From Scenedesmus sp. ARA3 (Eukaryota; Chlorophyta; Chlorophyceae; Sphaeropleales; Scenedesmaceae): a stretch of DNA of 64,000 nucleotides. Shown piece by piece: positions 1 to 12,300 of this stretch (positions are counted from its first letter, which is position 1; every line of letters begins with the position of its first letter). The notes beneath the pieces are model-generated. The model saw nothing but the letters and a program-made list of their open reading frames with translations. It was not told the origin of the DNA and searched no databases. The translations under genes were made by a program, and so were the position numbers. The stretch spans positions 47,159 to 111,158 of the forward strand of contig RWJK01001501.1 of NCBI GenBank assembly GCA_004335835.1, given 5' to 3'.

Positions 1-1136
1 TCGAGGCCTAGTGTGCATGCATTACTTCAGCCTTGACTGGCGGGGTGGCCATCTGCCAGCTACTCATGGATGCTCCACACACTGGCCACCAACAACCGAA
101 AAGGTTCAAGCGTACAGAGTGAACCTCCAGCATGGTGGCGTATGGTGTTGGGTTGCTGTCAGCACCACTGGGTTTGTTGTGGTGGGGATTTGGCTGTCTG
201 CCGCCTTCACAGGACGTGAGCCGTTGCATGTTGATTGGCAATTGGCAGTAGCAACTGGCTGCGGTGTGCAGGGCAGTCAATTTTGTTTGACAGTACTGTC
301 ACACACTAGTGTGTCGGATGCGGCAGCTGAACACTTGGACAATTTCAATGTGCAGTGCTTCTTTTTCGTTGCCTAATCTTTGCAGCGACTGAGCAGGTGG
401 TACTTGCAACAGCTGCCAGATCTTCAAGCGCACAGCAGCATGAAGGAAATTCTGAAGCAGAGCAGCATGCTGTGCGGTACCATGTGGTGACAAGCCTCCC
501 AATCTGACCTGACTCCAGAGCACGACAGCACAGCGCCTGCTAACTTACAGTTTGCTGATAGTGGGCAAAAAGCAAGTGAATGGTTGAAGCTTCGTAGCCC
601 AGGAGTTCGACGAATGCTTGTGTGAACTCGCATGCTGTTGTAGCTTGGCGTTTCTGGCTTCGCGATTTGTCACCGACGGCCGGCCGCACCTGCTTCAACT
701 GTTTTCTTTCAGTCAAATCGTTTCTGTATTCGTTTTCTGTGATGCTACTGCGGCTGTAACTTGTAGGTTTTGGGGTTTGTTTCAGGGACCGACAGCTGCT
801 AACTCATAGTTGAAGCAGCACAGCGGACCAAGTACATCACAAACAGTCGCTCCTCGCATTTCAGTAGTGATTACTGCATCCTCAGCTGTAACGGTGAGGC
901 CCGTGCACCTCTAGCAGTCACCCTCAGGCTGGCTGGCGCTCCGAACAGCTCTGCGTCTTGCTAGCAGCTACTCAGCTGATCATCAATTATTTGTAATCAG
1001 CATTGATGTGGCAACCTGCTGCGTCCTCTGGGCTGTCCTCGATACAGACAGTCTCACAATTGCCTGGTGTCTGCTTCGCCTGCCGATCTCTGCTTACAGG
1101 AGCCCGCTCTTCTCAGCCAAACAGCAGTCTATCACA
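1..1136. other. 5' flank with no recognised gene
   Basis: I see no open frame with splice-site support or a recognisable protein here. Short frames exist on both strands but have no conserved motif. The right end is the presumed promoter and leader of the Ala-rich secreted protein starting at 1137. Confidence 0.5.
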
Positions 1137-2849
1137 ATGATGAAGGCTGTGGTGTTCGCTTTCTGCCTGCTGCTGGCTGGTGCACACGGTGAGCGCTGCT
1201 TGGATCCCGGCCAGCTGCAGCAGCAGTAACAGCAACGGTGATATGTGTGAGCATTGCAATTGGCTATAGGTTGCAAGATGACTAGTGCATAGAGCCTGCT
1301 CATCCGAGAGCCGAGTGAAACAGCTGGCAGCTACATCGTGCAGTGGGCAGCTTCATCATCACAAACAGTTGCAGATAATTTTTGTGTTTGGCCATTGGAT
1401 GTTTATTGGTTTGACGCATACAATGTTCGACGGATGCCGCGTGCGTGGCCGTGATGCGGGCCGTCACGGCAACCCACAACGGCACCAACGGCACCGCTGC
1501 GGAGCCAGTAACCCTGCTCGCTGCAACGAAAGTGATATATTTAGGACGCCTTCAAGCAAGTGCTTTGAGGGCGCCTTCAATCAAGTGCTCTGCAACTATG
1601 GAGCTGTCGCTAACAACGGCATTGCTGCTGCTGCCTGCTGGTGCTACTGCTGCTGCATTCCCTTTCTGTCTACAGCCCAGACCATTGCTGTCAACAAGGA
1701 TGCTAACTCCATCTCCGTCAGCAAGGATGGCCAGGTCGTGGCATCTGCCTCCATCACCAAGCCCGCCGCTGCTGCAGCAACCGCTGCTGCTGCAACTGTG
1801 TCTGTGCCCACCATTGACGTCAACGCCGTGATCAAGCAGGCCCAAGACGCCAAGGCAAGCCTGGTCAAGACTGTCACTGACACCGTCAACAGCGCTGCTG
1901 CTGCCAAGACCCAGGCTGCCAACGACGCAATCAAGGCCCTCAACGACGCTGCTGCTGCCAAGACCGCCGCTGTCAACAGCGCAGTGGCTTCCGTACAGAA
2001 GACCATTGATGATGCCGCTGCTGCCAAGGCTGCTGCTGTCGCATCCGTGCAGAAGACCGTCAGCGATGCAGTTGCCGCCAAGACTGCCGCAGTCAACGGC
2101 GCCGCCGCATCTGTGCAGCAGACTGTTAGCGATGCCATTGCCGCCAAGACCGCCGCAGTCAACAGCGCTGCCGCATCCCTGCAGCAGACTGTCACTGACG
2201 CAGTTGCTGCAGTCAACAGCGCCGCTGCCTCTGTGCAGAAGACCATCAGCGATGCAGTTGCCGCCAAAACCGCTGCAGTGAACAGTGCTGCTGCATCCAT
2301 CACCGTCTCCAAGCCCACCGCTGTGTCCGTGTCTGTCGATGTGAGTGACCATTTCAGCCAGCTATGGTTATGAGCTGCAGCCATGGCTGATGCTTCTCAC
2401 CAGCCCTTTCAACCTGCTTGAGGGCTGCTTGCTTGCAGCCCCGATCAGAAAACCCTTGATTAGCAGCATGCAAGGACTTGGTGCATAATGCTAGAGTACA
2501 GCTTTCCTATCCTGCTGGTCGCCCTCAACCCACCCCAAGCTGCAGGAACTTTGCACTCACCCTTCTTCCCTGCTGCTGCTGCTGCCATTCAACAATATCT
2601 CACTTCCTCCTGCAGGCCCAGCCCATCACTGTTGATGTCAACGCTGCCGTGAAGGCTGTCCAGGAACAGAAGGCTGCCGTGCAGGCCGCAGTCAGCCAGG
2701 CTGTCTCTGCCAAGGTGGATGCAGTGAACGGCGCTGCTGCTGCCGTCACCAAGGCAGTCAACGACAAGGTTGCAGCTGTGTCTGCTGCTGGTGCTGGTGC
2801 CTCTATCAGCATCAGTGCTGGCAAGGGTGGCCGCAAGATGCTGCTGTAA
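1137..2849 (+). CDS. Secreted alanine-rich repeat protein (3 exons)
   Basis: The exons 1137-1188, 1676-2340 and 2616-2849 (951 nt, 316 aa) keep phase across GT-AG introns with donors GTGAGC and GTGAGT. Translation starts at tandem ATGs. The first 17 or so residues are a hydrophobic signal peptide (MMKAVVFAFCLLLAGA) that continues across the first intron into AQTIAVNKD, so the protein is predicted to be secreted. The body is Ala/Val/Ser/Thr/Lys-rich and built from about seven imperfect copies of a roughly 22-residue unit with the consensus AAKTAAVNSAAASVQKTISD. This is likely to form a long helical rod. A second, similar block lies in exon 3, and the tail is GGRKMLL. I do not recognise a family. 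A wall or matrix structural role, or a LEA-like role, are guesses. The repeats may have grown by the same in-gene tandem duplication seen elsewhere in the window, here kept in frame. Confidence 0.85.
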
Positions 2850-4740
2850 ACAGCACGCTTGCAAAGCTAACTCTGTAGCTTTGAGGCGGGTTGTGCGGTG
2901 TTGTTATGCCGTGCAAGCGAAGGTGACTACCCTAAGCTTGTGTGCTGCTCTGGCTGCTGAGACATGTATGTGTGCAAAGGCTGTTGTGGTTGGAGCAGGC
3001 TTGCATGTTGCAGCACGTCCTGCGGGGCACTGTTTGAAAATTTAGTGGAATGGCTTGCAGCAAACATGGCATCGGGTTTGTATGAGCTCTGTGCTGTGGT
3101 GATGCTTGTCAGTACAGGAATTGACGGACTACATAGACGCTTTAGACACATCAGACACACATGTACAGCTTATGTGTTGGAGCCTGTCAAATTTATTGAT
3201 TGTATGCTTAGTGTCACGACGTTGATGTCGCAGAACTGCACTGTAGCAGCGCCAGTTGTTGCCTGGAGGTCTAGTGCATCACAGCAACCATGCGAAGTGT
3301 CTGTTGTTAGCAGCGGCTTTTCAGCATTGATGCCCTGTGTTACACATGGCTTACAGATGACACTGGATCTGCTTCTGCTGCTGGCTGCTGTTGGAAACTG
3401 CTGCTGTAGCAGCAGATAGAAGTGTTTTTACATGCCTTTTTTGTATTGGCAAAACAGTTGTCAATCAGTGATACCTGTGAAACACTGCTGGTGTTGCAAA
3501 ATGCCATACCAGGGTGATGACTGTTCAGCAGATCAGCACCGTATCTTGAGTACCCACTGCCAACTGCTTCACTGTGCCCTCTGGACGTTCCACAGCTTGA
3601 CCATTTTACATTTGATGTATGTGTTCCTTTGATGGTTGAATTTCTGTGCTGTTGGTGTGGATAGCCATGGCGACACTGCTGTCCTGATCCTTAAAATGCT
3701 AATAACATCCTACACATGTTATCTGACTGGCTGTTGACTGGCCGTGCTTGCCCTGTGGCAAAGCACATGTGGAAAGTCGTTGCTGCCGCAACTTTGATAT
3801 GTTTGGTCAGCACAAGACCTGTTTGTGGTCAGTCATGCTGTGCTCATACAATGCTGCCATGGTCTGAATCCTGCGAAAGGTTTCAGCACTTTGAGCAGCA
3901 GTACAGTGATGCAGCACGCAACAACACATGCCACAATTTCTGTTGCTGGAATTGTGAGCTCATTTTGTTGGGTGACAGGCATCAGTCATTTGTATGGTTG
4001 TTGTTGCGGATGCTGCTGATGCTGCCACTTGAGTGCTATCTAACAGCACTCAGAACAGCAGCACAAGCAGGCTCATCTGTGTTGTGTCAGCAGCCAAGAG
4101 TGCTCAAGTTCAGGTGCTGGCTGCTCACAGTGCAGCCATGGAGTGCTGAACAGGTCAATGTTTTGCTTAGCTAACTAGAACTGTGTATGTGTATGTAACA
4201 ACACGGTGTGTCATTTGGTGCCTGCTTTCCCACAGAGTGATAGAAGCAAGCCAGAATACCTGAAGTTGCAGCTGCCATGGTGCCTTTGGGGGGGCCCTTC
4301 TAGATATGTGAGTGAGCAATACGTTGCATGCAGCTGTCTCAACAGGTATTGTCATGCCTGCAACTCTTTATAGAGTGCCCTGCGCCCTGGATTGAAATGG
4401 GACGAGAGCCTCTCGTCGGACCAATGTTTCTTCAATATCATGAAGCTCAGGCACGATGTGTGCCTGTTGCTGTCATTTTTTCAGCACATAAAGTAGGTGT
4501 AACATCAAATTCAGGCAGGAAGCTGCTGGCAGGACAGGGTCCGGACAGCGTCCATGAAAGGTCGCATGGGCGCACGCGCCGTTCACACTTTTCACGCTTG
4601 AGCCTTTGTGGCATGCACAACGCATAAAATGATAGATACCTAGCGTTTTGTGTCTATGACTATCAAGGCGTAGCAGATCACAGCGCTTTTGGATGAGAAC
4701 GATGCTTCGCGGCACCAGCTGATCGGCTCCCGCCTAAGCA
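2850..4740. other. Intergenic region
   Basis: This is about 1.9 kb between two plus-strand genes. Several open frames of 60-150 codons occur, but none has splice partners, domain motifs or sensible composition. It presumably holds the 3'UTR of the upstream gene and the promoter of the sulfatase. I see no repeat of note. Confidence 0.5.
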
Positions 4741-6786
4741 ATGAGTGGCATGATGTCGAGCAAGGCCATCGTAGCTCTGTGCCTATGTTTCATGCTCATG
4801 TGTGAATCGCATGCGGCAGAAGGAGATCTCGCTGCCGAGAGCAGCAGCAGCACTAGCAGCAGCAGCAGCACACACGAGCAGCATGGCGCACTTTCCCCGA
4901 GTGCAGAGAGCAGCGGCAGCAGCAGCAATCAAGAGGAGCCCTTTCTACCCAACTATGCATACGGCTGCAAAGGCCCAAGTGAGTGCCGGCAAGTCTCCAC
5001 TTTTCCGTGCAAGCATGGTGCAGCAATGATATCCGTTTTGCTGTTGACCAGTGTATGCGCTGAGTCTGGTTTGGTGTGAGCGTTAATGAGCCTCTGAAGA
5101 AGCTCACCATCAGCAGCAGTGTGTCATGCCATAACTGCATGTCCAAGTAACACTGGGCATCTTCTTGCTCACCAGTCAACCAAAGCCACACTGCAGGCCA
5201 ACGCGTCAAACAGCAACACACAGAGCTCTGTGTACTGCTGTTACTGCTGTGCACTGCTGTCACTGCTGTGTACTGCTGTCACTGCTGTGCACTGCTGTCA
5301 CTGCTGTGTACTGCTGTCACTGCTGTGNNNNNNNNNNNNNNNNNNNNNNNNNNNNNNNNNNNNNNNNNNNNNNNNNNNNNNNNNNNNNNNNNNNNNNNNN
5401 NNNNNNNNNNNNNNNNNNNNNNNNNNNNNNNCACTGCTGTCACTGCTGTGTACTGCTGTCACTGCTGTGTACTGCTGTCACTGCTGTGTACTGCTGTCAC
5501 TGCTGTCACTGCTGTCACTGCTGTCACTGCAGCCTTGCAGAGCTGGCCTCAGGGCCCGCCCCGGGTGCCGCCACTGTCACCCGGGCAGAATCCGAACTTC
5601 ATAATGATCCTGGTGGATGACATGGGCTATGACGACATCGGGTTACACCACCCCAGGGCGCCTGACGGCGTGCGCTCTGCTGGCGCCCAGACGCCAAATA
5701 TAGACAAGTAAGACAATATTATATGTTTAAACGAACCATCAGCGCATATAACTAAGCTAAGAATGCAGGCTCAGACTTCTGAGGGTTGGGTGGTTCTGAA
5801 ACAAAGCAACAGCAGCAGCAGCTGCTGCCTGAGCCCTTGTCAATGCAGGTGGGCGGGCGTCAACACACAGTGCACGCATGACGCCTGCACCTCTGCAGGG
5901 CTGCACAGCACCTGACTGCTGCCAACAGCACTCGACAGTGAGCTGCGCTGCATACCTACATTACCCTTACTGCACCAACGATATGTTTTTTTCTGATTAG
6001 TCCTCGGCTGTCTTTTTGGTGTATGCCCCATGGCCATCGTCGCTGCTTTATGCACACAAAGGCTGATCAAGGGCGGCATGAGCTTCCACCGACTTTTGCA
6101 CTGGTGCTGCTGTTCAGCACCATGCTAAAATGCTGGTCTCTGGTTCGATTCGACCCTGTGCATGCGTGTGCCACATGGCCGCCGTTGCTGTTGTGTACAC
6201 ACAGGCTGATCAAAAGCGGCATGAGCTTCACCAACTTCTACTCAGCGCCTCTGTGTGCCATGGGCCGGGCAGAGTTTCTCACTGGCCGGTCCTGGACTCG
6301 CACAGGCACGCTGTTTAACGGGTGAGTGGCGTGAACTGCAGCTGGCTGCAGCTGCTGCTGTGGTTGCATGCTATTAGATGAAGTCACGTGCTGTCAGCAC
6401 AGGCACAGTGTTCTACACGTGAGTAATGTGGACAGCAAGCGCAGTTTACAAGTTTGCTGCATCCTGGCGCTGTTGGCACAGGCATGCTGTGCAGGTTTCT
6501 GCACACATCACGCAGCAGCTGTGCCTCGGGCAGGTGCTGAAGTGCTACTGCAGCAGCGCTGCCAGCGCCGTGTGCCGCCAACATGCGACCGCCCATCTTC
6601 GAGTTACAATGCTGTACTGTATGGCACTTGTGTTGAAACTGTCTGTCAACGCCTGCAGGTTTGGCTACGATGCTTTCTCCCTGTCAGAGGCCACCATGGG
6701 CGATGTGATGCAGCAGGCCGGCTACATGACCGCACACTACGGCAAATGGTGAGTGACGGCAAATCAGGCGTCAGTGACAACAGCCA

Positions 6787-6818
<32 letters not shown>

Positions 6819-8899
6819 ATTGGAAAACAGCCAGCAAGCAATACACTGCTGTCCAGTCCCTCATGACAGCATACTACGGCAAGTGGTGAGGCACAACATT
6901 GCTCGCTGTCAGCAGGCTCGCCACACATGCCTAATGGAGCTGCAACAGCCAGCGCATACATACATGTGCAGCTGCAAAATTGCTGCTGCAGCCTGTTGTC
7001 GAGTTACAACTGGGTGCCAGCAGAGTCTTCCTAGTGCAACAAAGGCATCATTGTAAAATAAGAAGCCAAATTCTCAGCCAACTGCAACCACTGTCTTCTG
7101 CTGCTGCTGCTGCTGCCGTCAGGCACAATGGTGATGCGCTGGGCTACGAGCCGTGGTGGCGCGGCTTCAGCGAGGCGTGGCTGCCCTCCAAGTACATCCC
7201 GCTGGACAACCTGATGCGGTGCGGCACTGTGTCTCCTGCTTTTACTGTGCGTCATGCTTCAGAGTTAGAGTGTGTCTGCTGTGAGTGCTTTGTGTGGTGT
7301 GTGGTGTGGCTGCCCTCCAAGGTACATCCTCCTGGACAAGCTCATGCGGTGCGTGTGTTGGGTAAGTACGGAAAGGGGCGGGGCACAGGTGTAGCAGTGA
7401 CAGCTGTTGGTGCTTGTGTGGATGTGGGTGTGGGGCAAAGGGCGTGGCTGCCTCCAAGTACAGCCCGCTGGACAACCTGATGCGGTGTGTGACACTGTGT
7501 GAGTGTGGGGGGTGGTCGTGTGATGAGGAGGGGCGTGGCAGTGCACAGCTGTTACTGCTTGCGTGTGTGTGTCCGGCACGCACCAAGTTCATTACTTGCT
7601 GACACAACCTACGTGCCATGAAGTTTATTCGTGGCATCGCTGCACGTGATTTGCTGCATGCTTACGCACACATGCTGGCACAGGCACAACAAGGGCACAT
7701 GTGCGCAGACCAAGGGGCTCATGGAGCAGGTGCTGGCCAACAAGACAACCACTTACCCTTTGTTGTTTGCTTTTTGTTTGCACATGTTGTATTTACATGT
7801 TACATACGTGTGCAGGCACAACAAGGGCAGCTATGTGCAGACCAAGGGGATCATGGAGCAGGTGCTGGCCAACAAGATGACACCAGCTACTTGATGCCAT
7901 TCGCACGTGTTATGTTATCTTGTTACATATTTGTGCAGGCACAACAGGGGCACATATGTGCAGACCAAGGGCTTAATGGAGCAGGTGCTGGCCAACAAGA
8001 TGATGGGCTGGATGAAGGAGCGGGAGGAGGACGGCAAGCCCTTCATGATCTACTACGCACCCTACGCCATCCACCGCAAGTGAGCAGCATGTCGTGGGGA
8101 AACAAATCGATGCACCAGGGCTGAGATGTGCAGGCGGCAGCAGAAGCAGCATGCGGCTGGCGGTGACTTTTGAGTGATACCTGCTAAGGTGTCACTATGT
8201 CACTATGTGTCACTATGACAATCAGTGGAAATTACTCCTGGTGTCACCAGCCCTGGTGTCCAGGCTGCTGAAACCCATGACCTGCAGTGGTACAACGCAA
8301 CACGCGTCGTAACACATTGCTGGTTGTAATGCACCTGCATTGTGAACAGCACCAAGTACCTGCATTGGCCTCACAAATCTAGCCTGTGGGCGTCGCCTTT
8401 GACCCAACTAACATGTGGCTGTGCTGTGCCCGCAGTGTGAACCGCACCAAGGGCTTCAAGAATGACGTGGACAACATCTACTTCCAGCCCGAGCCATACC
8501 TGTCAAAGATCCTCGCGCAAGACCCCACCCCTGACCCACACAACGCACGGGTGAGAGCAGCACCAGGCCGGCCAGCCTGCTGCGTGCTGCTGGGTTCATG
8601 CAGCTGATGTGACTTGTTGGTGCAGCGATCTGGTGTAAGATGCTGCATCGCCGCCACTTGACAGATGTGAACATGCAGCAGTCGCGTGTTAGCTGCAGCC
8701 GCCGCCAAACAGAAGCAGCCCCTTGCTTGGAAGCATGTCAAACAGCTGTGCGTATGGCCGCTGCTGCTGCTGCTGCTGCTCGTGGTGCTGCTGCTGCCGC
8801 TGTTGCTGCTGCTGCTGCTGCCAGGTGTGGTCGTACCTGGCATACCTGGAAGAGGTGCTGGCGGCATAGTTGACTTCGTGTGTATGACCAAAGTGCTGC

Positions 8900-8933
<34 letters not shown>

Positions 8934-9306
8934 GCTGTTGCTGCTGTTGCTGCTGCTGCTGCTGCTGCCAGGTGTGGTCCTACCTGGCATACCTTGATGA
9001 GGTGCTGGGCGGCATCTTCGACTTCGTGGCAGCCAGCCCCAAGTGAGTAAACGACGCTGCAGCAGCACCAACAAACTGGCATTGAACTTGAACTTATACG
9101 CTCAAATAGCAACTTAACAGTAGCTGCGATGTCAGCAGGTTGCAGCTCCCAGGTATACGTTTTACATGCATGTCTTTATCAGAAGAAAACCATGTTCTTG
9201 ATGTTTGGTGTGTCTGCAGGCTTGCTGGCAACACCTACATCATGCTGACAGGAGACAACGGCCCGGGTCTGCCCCTGGTCAGCGACCCACTGGAGCGGCT
9301 GGTGAG

Positions 9307-9340
<34 letters not shown>

Positions 9341-12300
9341 GCGTTCACACTGTTTGGTCACAACCGAACTTGCACAAAAGTGCATCAAAGTGCATCAACC
9401 AAACACCAGAGAGCATACACTGCACCACCACAAGTCCCTACCACCTGCCCTTGGTCTGCACTTGGTGCTTGCTGCGCTCCATCTGCTGCCATCCACTTTG
9501 CATGCTGGCCGCCGTCAGGCATGATGCATGGTGATGCGCTGATCCTGCCGCTGCCGCCTGCTGCGCCTCCTCTGCTGCCCCTGCTCTCCTATTCTACTGC
9601 AGCGCCGGCTGCCTTCGGGCATGCAGGGAGACAAGACAGCTGCAGCGCTGGGCACCTTCCCCACTGCAGCCGGCAGCGAGGGCAGCCTGCGCAACCACCT
9701 GGCTGTGTGGGGCCCAGGCGTGCCCTCCGGAGCCACAGACGACACCCTTCTAACCCTAGCAGATGTGCTGCCAACAATGGCGGAGCTGGCCAATGCAACA
9801 AATACAAAGCACCGGAAGTGGTCGGGCCGCAGCTTTGCCAATTTGCTGGTGGAGGGAGGCAGGAAGAGGCGCAGCCAGGCAGCGAGGTTTCATTTTGTGC
9901 TGGGTGTGTCTGCTGACAAGGGGCAGTGCCCGCCCCTGATGGAGCTGATGCAGCGGCAGCTGCCTGACCTGGGGCCTGACAGGTGCGGCTTGACAGGCTG
10001 CAATTGTGTTTTGTGGTTATCTTTGATTCTGCGATAATGCACGTGGTTGGTGCAGCGGCAGGTGCCTGACCTGGGGCCTGACAGGTGCGGCTGCTGGAAT
10101 ACGCGGTGTTTTTGCAGTAGTTTTGTGGAGATGTGCATGTAATGTTGTGACGTGTGTGCGGCTGCACAGTACGACCGCTGGTATGTATGTTAGTGACGAC
10201 CTGCTGCTGCTGCTGCTGCTGCAGCTGCTGCTAGTGTCAGGGAGGTGCTTCAACATCTGCCAATGCACAGCGCAACCGTTGATACATATGTAAGTGACCT
10301 GCTGCCGCTGGTGCTGCTAGTGTCAGGGAGGTGCTGCAACGTCTGCCGCTACACAGCGCAACCATTGACATGTATGTGACCTGCTGCTGCTGCTGCTGCT
10401 GCTGTTCTGTTGCTGCTACGGCTGCTGCTGCTGCTTGCTTCAGGGAGGTGCTGCGGCCGCAGCCGCTGCTGTCGTACGATGTGTACAAGCGCTGCATCGT
10501 GGGCAGGTACCGCGACTTCAAGTGGTACGGCGTCAGCAACAAGGTGTACAGGCAAGTCGCTGTTGCGGTAGAAGTGCTTGGCCAGCTGCAAGTGGTACGG
10601 CGTCAGCAGCAAGGTGTGCAGGCAAGCCGTCTGCCGCGGACAGCGGACGTCTTGTCGCCATTGAACAGCAGCAAGGTGGAGACGAACCATACGGCCGCAA
10701 GCAGCAGCTCCAGCATCATTCAGCGCATGGTGCAGCCGTTGCATGCAGGTGTTATTAGTACACCAGTAGCAGTAGTCAGGCAGCAGTGCCCAATGTGCAT
10801 AACTCCACACCAGATCACAGCACTGCAATGAGGCACAAAAATTCATGCAGGCTGCATCCGACGCTGCAATGGCCGCCCTCCTGCCCCGCATCGCCCTTGC
10901 AAACTCCTGCTGCAGGATGAACGGCACCCACATCGAGAAGCCCTGCAACGAAGTGCGCAATCCTCACAAGAGCTCCATTGCAGCGCGTTTTGATGCAGAG
11001 GCAGCAGCATGGTGGCAGTCTGTAGTAGCAGAGCCAGATAGCTTCACTAAGCCTGTTTATCAGCTGGGACTGCAGGGTGAAGAGGCCAGTAATGTGGAGG
11101 CAGAGGGAGCTGTGCAGATCACCCGGGGAAGTGTCACCGTCAGCAGCAGGGCCAACTACACACGCGTTGGGGACAACGTGTGCATGAAGGCAACGGTGAG
11201 TGCGGGGGCTGCATGCAAAGGCAATGTCGTGTTATGCTGGCTGTGCATGGAACGTGCTGCTTGATTCAGATTTTGTGTTTGCCAGCGCATTAAGCCATGT
11301 GGAGTGCGGATGATGGGTGGCAACAGCAGCAGGTTGTCCTTGCAAAGCATCCCTAGGTATTGCATTCGATACCCGCTGCTGTTGACTACCAAGTAGCAGC
11401 TATGAACCAAACTTTTCTGGCTTTGTGTTGCGCAACATGTTGCTTGTTATGCAGCTGCACACACCCGGCCACTACACCGTCACCGCAATGTACATCGCCA
11501 GTGCACTGGCCAGTGGCAGCGGCCGCTACCGGGCTGAGTTCAGGCTGCTGGTGGGCAAGGCTTCTGAGGTGGCGGCTGGCTCCGCAGCCAGCATCACCTC
11601 AGTGCTAGGGCCGTCAGCGCAGAGGTCGGGCAGCCCGGTGAGTGGGATCTAACTAAATCGAAGCATCTAATTCATTTCTTGCAGTCATCACAGGTGCCAG
11701 GCAGAACTACCGGCTCCTGTTGCGAGCAGCATTGGCAGAAAAAGCGGCCGCCGATGAGCCATGGTTTATTGGGCGCGTGTTGGACCAAACGTGATGACAC
11801 ATGTGTGCTGTTGGTTGTGCAGTGACCTCACATTGCTGCTGCTGCTGCCGCCGCCGCTGCAGGCGTCCAGTGGCAGCATCATAGGCCTTGTGGACCTGAG
11901 CAGGTACAAGCGGGGCCAGGAGCTGGATGTCTGCTTCCAGCTGCTGCGCATCAGAGACATGAAGCAGCAGCAACAGCAGCAGCAGGCAGACAACAACCTT
12001 GGACTGCTCACTGAGAGTTCCTTGGGTGCCAGCAGCAGTGCAGCTACTGCCGCGTCACAGCAGCTACCAACGACTAGCGTTCCAGCAGCATCTGACTACC
12101 CTATGCCGACGGTTTCACGGCCAACAGAGCGAGCTGACGCATCCAGTGAGCAGGTAGTAATCGATGAGGCGGATGACGCTCAAGGCGCTGATGACTCAGC
12201 AGCTACGCCAGGTGGCATCCCGCCTTGGCATTTCATCCTCGACAACCTGCGCTTCGTGCTTGTTACAAACAGCACGCGTGCAGCTACTGCTGCTGCGCTG

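Noticed and set aside
1552..2384. Two long minus-strand open frames (266 and 246 aa) opposite the Ala-rich gene
   Set aside because: They are shadows of the GC-biased repetitive coding strand, with low-complexity Gly/Ser/Cys or Ala/Thr composition. The plus strand has signal peptide, splice sites and phase.
5119..5711. Three overlapping plus-strand frames through the N gap
   Set aside because: They translate the CACTGCTGT minisatellite. Only the last part, from 5533, is coding (sulfatase exon 2).
7681..7882. Exon 6 echoes as mutually exclusive alternative exons of the sulfatase
   Set aside because: They have acceptors and open frames but no GT donor, and homology stops mid-exon, so they cannot replace exon 6.
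8478..9112. Poly-Ser, poly-Ala and poly-Leu open frames near the CTG tracts
   Set aside because: These are pure triplet-repeat artefacts in introns. The same applies near 23700, 31090, 33900 and 50550.
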